64,000 bases of DNA. It comes from Sipunculus nudus. Its lineage: Eukaryota; Annelida; Sipuncula; Golfingiida; Sipunculidae. The translations under genes were made by a program, and so were the position numbers. The notes under the pieces were generated by a model. It did not search any database and was not told the DNA's origin. It was given only the letters and a program-made list of their open reading frames with translations. Location: NCBI GenBank assembly GCA_026874595.1, contig CM049319.1, positions 1,433,501 to 1,497,500 of the forward strand. Reading direction: 5' to 3'. Numbering within the stretch: the first letter of the stretch is position 1; every line of letters begins with the position of its first letter. Shown piece by piece: positions 1 through 12,300 of this stretch.

Positions 1-28
<28 letters not shown>
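1..28. repeat. (AT)n microsatellite
   Basis: Uninterrupted AT dinucleotides at the window edge, followed by a T run. The array may continue to the left. Confidence 0.95.
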
Positions 29-36
<8 letters not shown>

Positions 37-308
37 TCTACAGATTTCTAAACTCTAAACTTTCATAATTACATAAACACTAGTGTTAAAAAGCTTGCAA
101 AGGATTAATATTGACATATTATGATTAAAAGGACAGTTTAATCTGTAAAAAGAGACAGATAAAACATATAAGTATTCAGAAGATAATATAAAGACCTCCC
201 TTGGGAATGAGATGGCACTGATTTTCACTTGCAATAACTTTTATATTTAAAAACTTAATATACTAATTATAACAAACAACTGAAGAGAACATGTGTTTTA
301 ATACTCAC

Positions 309-380
309 AAATGAATCAGGTTGGTGATGTTATGGAACATTCCTGGGGTGATCTCCTTGAACTTGTTATAATCCAGCTCC
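309..380 (-). CDS. LRR gene exon 11: LRR9
   Basis: 72 nt, 24 residues, acceptor TTTACAG and donor GTGAGT. ELDYNKFKEITPGMFHNITN is near consensus and has an N-I-T sequon. It ends in phase 2, so the next exon lies beyond the left edge. Confidence 0.87.
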
Positions 381-3300
381 CTGTAAATATTAACCAGCAT
401 CTTTGACAACTATATGTAATACAAAGCAATTTGTTAATGTCTCTAAAAGTATAGGAAATTTATTAGAATTTAATAAGATGGGAATATTCTTAATTGGCAT
501 TTAAATATTTAATCTTCTGTTATAAACCTTTTCCCACAAACAATTTTTTTTTCCTTTCTACTGAAAATGAATTAAATCTTGAAATTTCAGTACATCATGG
601 TATGCTTGGATATCACTTTTGTTGCCACCGACTATATTTATCATTATATACTGCTTCAATAAAATTGAATGAGAAGCATCCCTAATGTGTCATGCAGGAC
701 AGGAGGGCAGTATATAAAATTGATATTATGGATAAAATTACATGATTTATTTTTTCTACAAAGTAGCTTAAGATGTGACAATAAAAGTATGCATAAACAG
801 GAGAATGTACCTGATTGCTTATATTAGCATACATTTTTGTTTTATATTCTACAGCATAAACTATAGAATACTTAAGAAAATCCCTGATACTCACAGTATT
901 TTTAAAGGCAATATTGAGCTCAAGGCACCAGGCTGCACAAAATCAATCTGATTGTTACTTAAATTCCTGAAAATGATAAACCAGATAAAATAACTGTCTG
1001 CATGGTATCTTATCCTAAAATAAAATGATACATCAGATAAAATAACTGTCTGCATGGTATCTTATCCTAAAATAAAATGATACATCAGATAAAATAACTG
1101 TCTACATGGTATCTTATCCTAAAATAAAATGATACATCAGATAAAATAACTGTCTGCATGGTATCTTATCCTAAAATAAAATGATACATCAGATAAAATA
1201 ACTGTCTGCATGGTATCTTATCCTAAAATAAAATGATACATCAGATAAAATAACTGTCTGCATGGTATCTTATCCTAAAATAAAATGATACATCAGATAA
1301 AATAACTGTCTGCATGGTATCTTATCCTAAAATAAAATGATACATCAGATAAAATAACTGTCTGCATGGTATCTTATCCTAAAATAAAATGATACATCAG
1401 ATAAAATAACTGTCTGCATGGTATCTTATCCTAAAATAAAATGATACATCAGATAAAATAACTGTCTGCATGGTATCTTATCCTAAAATAAAATGATACA
1501 TCTGATAAAATAACTGTCTGCATGGTATCTTATCCTAAAATAAAATGATACATCAGATAAAATAACTGTCTGCATGGTATCTTATCCTAAAATAAAATGA
1601 TACATCAGATAAAATAACTGTCTGCATGGTATCTTATCCTAAAATAAAATGATACATCAGATAAAATAACTGTCTGCATGGTATCTTATCCTAAAATAAA
1701 ATGATACATCAGATAAAATAACTGTCTGCATGGTATCTTATCCTAAAATAAAATGATACATCAGATAAAATAACTGTCTGCATGGTATCTTATCCTAAAA
1801 TAATAATAATAATAATAATAATAATATTTTATTTTGTAAAGCGTAAAATCCACAGTGTTGTGCTCTAAAACGCTATTACAAGCAAGCATTTGCATAAAAA
1901 TGACTATGAGAAAAAATATTCATTAAATAAAAATTAAGACAAACATTTAAATATTACTTAGGCTAGATAAAACATGCACATAATCCATTAATATACATTA
2001 CCTATTAAAACTAAACCAATAAACGACATTAAATCTATAAAAGTGTAGATAAAATTACGGTATAGAATTGAAAATCTGCACATATGCAAAATCACAGCTA
2101 ATCGAAATATTGCACAAATAAGTATGATAAATGATACATCAGATACATCAGATAAAATAACTGTCTGCATGGTATCTTATCCTTAAATAAAAGGATACAT
2201 CAGATAAAATAACTGTCAGCATGGTATCTTATCCTAAAACGAGGGACCCGTGGGTCACATTGCTCACCTGAATTTTTGAAAATATTAGTAACTGCAAAAT
2301 ATTTTTATTTCTTTTAGTTTTTCATGTTTATTATCATTAGAAAAGCAATGAGAAAATGGCCCATGCTAAAATTAAACTCTGTAAATTATAGAATAATGGA
2401 CATGAGCTAAACCATTTAGTGATGCACAAAGGGAACAAACAGGCCTACGGTAAGTGTTATAAAAAAGTAACATTTCATAAACAAATAATGTGTGAAGGTA
2501 ATTAAGTATGAAAAGTTAAATATATGGCCATGTGAGTTAAAAATTAATCCCACAAAGTTTGACCAATATTCCTAATTTTAATACTAAGTTAACAGTGTTA
2601 TTCACACCTAGGCCCCGCCAACTTTAAGAGATATGAATGAAATGCTACAAAGTATTTATTTCTTCTTAAATCTTGTCAGTAAGCACTTACATTAGATCCT
2701 AATATTTTATCACTTTGATTATTAGGATTAAATTCCTGAAATTGGTTTCTTTAAAAAAAAATAAAAATTGTCCAAGTCTCATCAAAAAGAATTTATTTAA
2801 CATTAAAATTATAAGATTCATCTTGTTTATTAGTCTTGTGTATTGAAGGGGTGGGTGGGGGGAGGGGTCTCCGTTGTTACTGCTCATTGCTGAAAAAAAT
2901 GTTAATTTTAAGATTCATTTAGTTCATAGTACAGGTCTGTCAACAGATTCGGGGGGGGGGGGGGAGAAAAATGCTCCCTGTGGTATGGTATTAACTGCAG
3001 ACAGTGGAGGTGGAGAGAGGGCTTGCCCTAGTGACGGGATTGCATAACATTATGCCAACAGCCTGGGGAGCATAGAGAGTTGCACTGAATGACCTACAGT
3101 GACCAAAGTGGACTGCTTGACAATGTAAGGGAATACAACAAGAGCCTCCAAAAAATTCAATAACTAGCCTAATTTTGCAGACTTTATTTTCAAATTTCAG
3201 ATTATAACAAATTAAATCCTTATGTGTACATGCTGTGAAAATTAAATTCACAGTACTTACAGGAAAAAAAACAGGCAGTGGCCAAATTTGGGCAAAATTT

Positions 3301-6300
3301 AAGGTACCAATTTTTATTTTTGCTAATATTTTAAAAAATTCAAAAGATTTTGATCTAATTTTGGGTATACAATTTAATTTTGATTAATTAAAGTTATATT
3401 ACTGGAAAAAAGTCCTTAGTTTTAACATGTTTTGTGTTAAGTGATCAAATATCTTTCCTGATTCTTTACAAAATGCTTTATGCTTAAGCCCATAACTTTT
3501 TTAAATTATATTATACAGACCTAATTTCTGGCATTTTCATAGGAACTATATAGAGGAATATTTATGGCAAATATGAGGAAAAACAGATGAGTGGTTTTGA
3601 TATTAGGCGGTCCTGAAGTGTGAAAATAGGTTTAGAGCTAAAAATTGAGGTTTTTCCTTAATTTCTCAAAGGAACAAAGTTGCAAAGACCCAGTTTTCGG
3701 CTAGTAAGAGATCTTGGGGACATCTAGGTCTAGGATTCCTAGGTCTCACTGTTTCAAAACGTGCCACATCTACGGACGGATGGACGAACGACGGACAATG
3801 GACCACAACTATAGCTCAGATGACTTATAGTCAGCTGAGCTAATAAAATGATAAACCAGATGAAATGACTGTCTGCATGACATCTTATCCTAAAATAAAA
3901 TTATAAACCAGATAAAATAACTGTCTGTATGACATCCTATCCTAAAATATCTTTTTATTTAAATTTTTTTACAGTTATTTATGGTAGGAATGTAGATATA
4001 TGAGAAGAAAAAAATATAAAAAATATTATTTATGTAAATGTATTAAAAAAAACTTTAAAGTATGCTAAATATTAAACCTTCTGCGTGTCCATTAAATAAG
4101 ATAATTTAACAAGACTGACACAGTGTACTTACAAATGGATAAAATTAGGACTTCCTGTTGCTATGGGTGACAGATGATGTGTTGCCACGGAGTGAATAAG
4201 ATTCTCATTAAGTCCTCTGTAAAACAAAAAGAAGGTCATTTCCAAGGTCATTTCATAGGTTTCAAAACTGATTCTCAGTGCAACTAATCCATAACTTTTC
4301 CCTAAACTAAGAATCAATCTTTTAATTAATACAAAGTGTTATTTCAAAGTATTATACAAAATACAGTTTGCACATATTACTCAAATAAATTTATGATATA
4401 CTCCTAAAGACTCACATCCTATAGCCCTCTTGAATCTGACAAATATCTCTTCAAATAAGCAGCCACCTGATTTCATTTTAGTTTCAAAATTTACAGAAAA
4501 TTTTTTGGTCAGTGTGTATTAAATATATTTGTACTAAATATGTCACACCAACCATATAATCATCTTGAAATGTTTTAAACAAGGCCTACAGGCCTAATGC
4601 GAACCTGTGCATTGGGAAATACACCAGGTATAATTCTTCAATGCTTGACCATTACTTTTCATGTATATGAACAATGCAAGTACTAAAAATTTTGAATAAG
4701 AAACAATTACACAAACATCACTGCTGAAATTCTGGCATGGGTGCACACAACACTAAAAAGATTGTAGCTGGCACCACCAGTCTTGTATACAACGAAGCTA
4801 TCAGAGATATATACATATGCCCAATTTCAGACTGATATATCAAACCCCTCCTGAGAAAAACGCAGGGACACACACTGTGCAAAAGTCATTGTAGGTGGTG
4901 TCACCTGTCTTGTGAGCGAGAAAGCCATCAAAGACACATGGACAGGTCAAAATATTAGGCCAATACATCAAACTTACCTTGAGTCTGATGCATGGGGCTG
5001 ACCAGGCTAAGGTGAGATAGGCTGTTGCCCTGAGTGAACTGTGACAAATTTCTTGCTCAGGTTACTGCACTGAGTGAACTCATGACCTGCACCTGGCTAG
5101 ACTGAGTGAACTTTTGACCTGTACCTGGCTGCACTGAGTGAACTCTTGACCTGTTGCATAATCTGACACAGTTGGCAGTTTGCCAAAGCAATAAATAGAA
5201 TGCAGCTACTGCACTGAGTAAACTCCTGACCCATACCTGGCTGCACTGAGTGAACTCTTGACGTTTTGCCTAATCTGATACAGTTGGCAGTCTGCCAAAG
5301 CTATAAATAGATCCAGACTGACCTCTAGCCTATTGCCAAATCTGAAATAGTAGCCACACCATTGCATAAGCTCATGCAGGGGCCCTGCCCTGAGGGACTT
5401 TACACATATGAAGTGATCACATGGTGCCCATGAGGTGTTCACATGTCACCCATGATCACATGCCTTGTGCTTGGCTGCACTGATTGAACTCTTCACCTAT
5501 ATCTGGCTGCATTGAATGAACTCTTGATCTGTTGCCAAATCTGAAACAGTTGGCAGTTTCTCAACCTATTTAAAGATAAGGATTCAATCTTGGCCTGTTG
5601 GTATATCTGTTTACTCATACTGAAAGACTTTGGCTAAATTTTTTTTTCAAGCCGACATATTCATAAACTTTTTATCAAAATATCTAGAATAATAAAAGAT
5701 GACCAATGACCCCCGTACAAAAAAAGGTCAATGCAGGTGGCACCACCAATACCTGAATTTCATATATGACTCATGTGACAAACACCAGCAAAAAATTTGG
5801 TGATGATAGCTCTGGCCATTTCTGAGACTGTCATTTTAGTATGCTTTTTTGGACAGATGACTAAGTTCAACTTCCTGTAACTCAGCCAAATTTCACCAAA
5901 CTTGAACCATTGGAACAAAATTGAGGGGGATGGTATAAAAGATTATTTCTGTGAAATATTGAACAATTTGGCTTGAGTGTTTTGGAGGAGAAGATTTTTA
6001 AAGGTGTTTTTAGCTTTTTCTCTATAAAATTTAAGAAAATGCAGAATTTTTGAGATGGCTAATTTTTGCATTAAATTTAATGATGCTAGCTCCAATCATT
6101 TTCGAAATAGTATGGGTTAACATACAGAAGACAAACACTGCCACACCATGGCATTAGCTCACAGGTTCCCTAAAAAATATTACATGCATATTGAATGCAA
6201 AATTGTAATACAGATACATCTCACTGATGGCAAAATCTTGAATTAATTTGACAATGGATACCAATTATTTATAATCCATGTACAGCCGTCTTTATATACC

Positions 6301-9300
6301 CATAGAGAACTGTATACCTGTGATTGTAAACATTGCCTGGCATGAGGAATATCTAAACATCATAAATCTACATTTTTCAAAAGCTTTAAAAAACATTCTT
6401 GTCAATATTAACCATAGATAACCTGAAATCTAAATGTCAAGAGGCATGATGTAATAAATGCTGATAAACTGTTGCCAGTCTAGATGTATCTGCTTCACAC
6501 AGCTATAATATATGGTAAAATGAATCAATTCAATCTTTATAATTCAGCCAAAATTACTTCTTTGGAACCATAAAAGACAATTATTATAAGAATTATTCTG
6601 GGGATTATTCTTGTGAAATATTAAACAAATTGGCCTCAGCAGCGGCAGTCAAAAAACGTTTTACAGGTTTATAACTCATATGGGAAAATACAGCAAAATG
6701 GCTAAGTTAAGCTTCCCATAACTCAGCCAAAAATCACTGAACCAAAACCATTTGAACAAACTTGAATTATCAACATCTAAGGATAATTAATGTTTGAGAT
6801 TTAAGAATTTGCCTCAGTGGTTTTTGAGGAGAAGATCTTTGTAGCCACTGAGCTAAAATGGGCTGTTACAGCATATGACTAAATTCAGCTTCCCATAACT
6901 CAGCAAAAAGTCACTGAACTGAGACCATTTGAACAAACTTTAGAAAGCACTAGCTTAGGATCATTTCTGTGCCATAATAAACTATCTGGCAATTTGGAGA
7001 AGAAGATTTTGTAGCCGTCAGTATGATACAGGCACTGATGACCCCCATACAAAAAAGGCCGATGCAAGTGGCGCCACCAATACCTAAATTTCAAATATGT
7101 CTCATGTGAACAACATTGGCATAAAATTTGGTGATGATAGCTCCAGCCGTTTCTGAGATTGTAATTTCAGTCTGCTTTTTTGGACAGATGACTAAGTTCA
7201 ACTTCCTGTAACTCAGCCAAAAATCATTGAACTAATACCATTCGAACAAACTTGAGAAAGATTGTTCAAGGAATCATTTCTGTGAAATATTGGACAATTT
7301 GGCTGAACAGTTTCGGAGAAGAAGTTTTTTAAAGCTATTTTAGCTTTTTCCCTATAAAATCTAAGAAAATGCAGTTAGCCAAAAAATAAGCAAAACCCGA
7401 TATAGTTTTTTAGATGACTAATTTTTTGCATAAAATTTCATGATGCTACTTCTTGCGGTTTTCAAGATAGTATGGGTTAACGTACAGACGACGGACAACA
7501 GACGCCGGACTACGGACGCCGCCAAACCGTCGCATAAGCTCACAGGTTCACTAAAAATTGACATTTTACTTAAATTCTGAGTCAACTGTATGATTTTAAA
7601 ATTATTAAAGATACAGATCCAGTTCAAGTCACTGCCTTGGTTTTCAATGCATTTACTTAATAACTTAATTCAGGAGACATATTTATTAGAAGACAACAAT
7701 ATTCAAAGGTGATAGAGGTCAAAGTTGTAAAGGTCAAAGGTTATGCTTACAGGTACTCCAGATCTGGCATGTTGTGTAGAGAATCCGTGGGGATGTAGGT
7801 CAACTTGTTTCTGCTAAGCCCTCTGAAAAAATGATAAGGTCAAAAGGTCAAAGGTTAAGCTTACAGGTATTGTAGGTCTGTATATGTTGAATAATCCCCT
7901 AAAATATGCCACACAAATAGCACTACATGATAAAAGAATATTCAAGTGTAAAATATTTTTTATATATTTAAAATATATCTTTCAAACCTAATCAGCATAA
8001 TTACATTAGCCACAAATGAACTTGTGAAAATCAGCATTAATAGTTAATATATATTTCCATACATTAATTTATAAAAGTTAAATTGAAGAAAGCACAATGT
8101 TAAATGCAATATATACTGAAAACCCTGATAAAGTGTGAAACTGGAACAAGTTTTAAGAAACTTAATTGTTTTTCTAACCCATTAGATTCAATATATATCA
8201 TTCAGGATAGGTATTTGTTATCATCATAATACTCACAGGAACTTGATCTTGCTGTTGGAGAAGAAGTTGTTGGGAATCCAGTCAATGTCATTGTCCATCA
8301 AGGCCCTAGAATAAGGAAAAAAACATGGGGGAAAACAAGCCCCTGAAAATGCATTGAAATATTTCCCAGTAAAACTTAAGAAAAACTGCCAAGGAAAACA
8401 CAAGGTATAATAGCCAAGATAAACTGAATAGAAATTAAAAATATTCTCAAGAAAAATACATGAAGGAAACGTTTTGATTTTACAACTTTTAATCCTCTCC
8501 ATGTATAAACCAATGTGAACTTATTTCTCATAAATGATCAAACCTGATGTACTCACATTTGATTAAACATTTTTTCTTCTGAAATACATTTAAAAGTTAG
8601 GTAAAAGATTATAAATTCTTTTAGAAATAATCCATAGACAATACATAAGAAAAAACTGCCATAAGGTTTTTTTAATACCACTTTTTACCAGAATATTTGT
8701 TACACACATTCTTCTTATAAGATACTTACACATGTGTTGTAGTAGTTGGCCAGTTTATTATGGTAAAATTGTGCATGAAAAACTTTATGTTGTTGTGACC
8801 AAGACGTCTGAAACACAAATACAGAAGAATCAGTCAAACTGGAAGGTGCCTTTTCCAACGCTATCGTGCTAAAATGTTGCTAAAATTAAACACCAAAATA
8901 TTGGACAAGAAAATTCCCCATTTCTAATTTCTGAGAAAACATTCTCTGAAGAATATAAAATACTGAACATCTGTGAATTTAAAATTTACAGATAAGTATG
9001 CAGGTTAAAATAATGTGCAATATTCAGATGCCAGTTTTACAAGTGGTGGTCACTTTTTCAACAAACAAAAACAATTCTCACTGCACCAGCCTCCTCAAAG
9101 GATCACAACATTATAGTCTCTTCAGGAAACACAATTATATGTTTCTCTGCAAAGGAGGTTATAAATCAACCTGTGCTTGTTTCTGGTTTGTTGGATTGTT
9201 TGTCCAAAAAAATACCAAACAAATTTTGTTGAGTGTTTCAAACATGACAAGGGATTACCCTATTGAATTATGTTACAGATCCTGTTAAAGGACAGATTGG

Positions 9301-12300
9301 ATAGGATTTTTTAGGCATAATATTACAACAACTGAATTATTCTTCAACACAGCAACATGCTGTAATCTGTCAATTTTCACACTAAAGGCTCAAGGATTTG
9401 GAGCAGCAAGTGCAGTAGAGCAGGTACGATTATATTTTGCCGAGGAATTGGATACAGGGCTAGAGCCAGTAGGACTGTTTTGCCAAAAGACTGGGTCTCA
9501 ATGACCATGTTCTGGCTACAGTTTAGCACATTCTTGAAGGTCATGGGAGGACTTGGTAGGCCTTTACCAAAGGAGAACATGAATAAATGTGGGCAGTCAT
9601 GAGGGGTTCACATTCTATTTGAAATGTTCAAAGAGTATGACCCTTGGTACAAAAGTGTGGACCTCTTGACAGCCTGGATACCATAGGTAAATGTAGATAT
9701 CAGTGGAAGTACCATATTGAGGAGATAGTAAACACTGGAAAGAAAGGGGCCTATCTATCTTCTTCTACAGCAAGCCACGTTCAACAGTGTGAGAATGTGC
9801 TTTTTAACCTTGGCAGTGCTGTAGCAGTACCACAGATGAACATGAAATTACATTGGGGGGGGGGGGGGGGGGGGGAGGATGCTGCGAGCATCATGAGAAT
9901 GCCATCTACAATTGCATCATTGTTCATTCCTGACAAGGCCATGTTCTGGCTGAATGATGAGACACCATGGTATGTGAGACCTTGGCTTTAGCCGAGGTAT
10001 GTGCTCTCTTGAGTGCCTTCAACTCAGAACTGTACTTACAGTCTTTCCACAACAGTATTTGAGATATCAGGAAACTGTCTGCAACCTGTCCTGTGTATAG
10101 TCCTGAAATTAAAGTGAAAATTTAACAAGAGTTTAATTTTCTAACAGCACATGATTGTCATTGGTCAGCCTTAGACACTGTACTGGCTGGTTTTTACAGA
10201 GACAGAGCTTACCTGTCTGACATGTTAAAAAGTCATAAAAAAGAATTTGGTCTTAATATTAAAAGGATTACTTAAATTCAATTTTGATACATAAAGGACC
10301 AGTTTCAGTAAAATAACATTTGCCAAACATTAAACTAAAATAGAGGGATCATGCGGCTGCAGCAAATGTCATAACAGTGGACTCTTATGTTCAGATTCAT
10401 GTAACATACCTTGATCTATCATCTATGATCAACTTTACACTTTGAAAAAACTATTTTCTATACTTTAACATTATAATATGTTGGCGTAGCATGACCTCAG
10501 GTTATTGTTATATCATGAAATAAATAACTTTAGCAGCTTGAAAAATAGATTTTCCCCCCATAATTTATAGCATGATTATTTGTTGAATATTACATTGATG
10601 AAATTAATAGCCTGGTTGATCACACAGCGATGTTAAGGTCATGATATAACTATGAGGCCAAGGTCACTAAATAAAATTAAAGGTCATCACATTTACTTAC
10701 AGCATTCGCAGATTGGTCAGAGCAGCAAATGTGTTATTCCCGATGACCTTCATGTTATTAAGCTCAGTCAGCTCACTGTTAAGTAACAAACAAAAACTCA
10801 CAATGACGAAGTGGTGTGATTGACATTCTCATGATACGCAGTGGATACATTCTACATTAATATGATGTTATTATAAGACTTTTTTCTCTTCCAGGATGGT
10901 ATAGGTTCATCCTTCTGTGTGTGTGTGTTCCTTTATAACATAACTCATACAATCATGAACAGGATCTCATGAAATTTACAGAGCATTTAAAAATGGAACA
11001 AGGAAGATCAAATTAATTTTTTGTGTGGATCTGGCACATTATCCAGATTCAAGAATGTAATCAAGAAATATTCCCAAATGTAGAATCAATTATGCATGCA
11101 TGAACCTGGGAATATAGGCTGAATAAATTAATGTAAACACGGGCTGGGGAGCATCCCACAATAGGGGACCCCCCAAACATACACCCAGGGAAGGCTTGCA
11201 TTCCTCAGAATGCAGATTTCTAGTCTATTCCTATTTATGTATTTAGTTTGAGAGTTATTTAGGAAATTATAAGAGCTATAATCTGTTCCAGTACTTGCCA
11301 TGTGTTCCTCTGGGATAATTTTTTTTATAAGTCTGTATAAACATTTGAGTCCCAAAGTATGCACCAACTACCTGAGTGAATTTGTATGAGACAAATAATC
11401 CAAAATATATAACTAAGCAGTCTACCCTCTTTGCAACAAGTTCATCCCAGAGAACTGAGATATGAACCATTATTACATCAACTATTCCAGCTGAGGACAT
11501 CAGTAAATCACCTAAATCACACCAGACTGACATATATGATGTCCATATTGTCTAACAAACAGTTCTTGCAACCATTAACATGGAAAGTCTCCCAGAAAAA
11601 TCCCATCAAGATTCTATCAACATATGAATTTAGACAGACCCATGTGTCAATTTTAAATCAGCAAAGTATAGTTGTGATGCTGAGGTTTTAAGAACATAAT
11701 GAATAATTCATATTGTTACTGATAAAGGTGTCTGTGGCACTGACATGTACATTAAAGATTTATAATGATTAAATGATGAAATACTCACATTTCTGTCACA
11801 GACGGATTGAAGGACTTGTCCGTAATATTAACAATATTCTTGTTTGAAACATGCCTGAAAAGAAATGAGACTTTTAAAGCTCATAGTAGTAATGTATATA
11901 AAGGAAAAGGAAACTTCATTCTGTAGGAGAATTTTTAAAATGTAAATAAGGTTCAGTTCTTCTTTGATCAGACACAACAGATGAGCAGAAATCTTGAATT
12001 CATTTATGTTACCACCAGTAGATGGCAGCACTATGTGAACATGGTGTCTTGTCATTGATGGTGAAAGCATATTTTGTTTTGAAGTTTTTACAAATTCCAA
12101 GGTCCAACATGACCTGTTTTGAATTCCAGAAAGGTAACCTGCTTTAATACCAGATAATACCAATTACATCCTAGTAAAAAAAGTTTTCAACAGATTTGTC
12201 TTATTCTCATGGGCAACACATGGAAAATAATATTCTTTACAAATACTACATCACAATTACTTGTACTGAATTTATGTCACACCATTTCTGAAACTCTTGA

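Noticed and set aside
971..1800. Regular 52-bp array considered as CRISPR
   Set aside because: There are no variable spacers; it is a homogeneous minisatellite.
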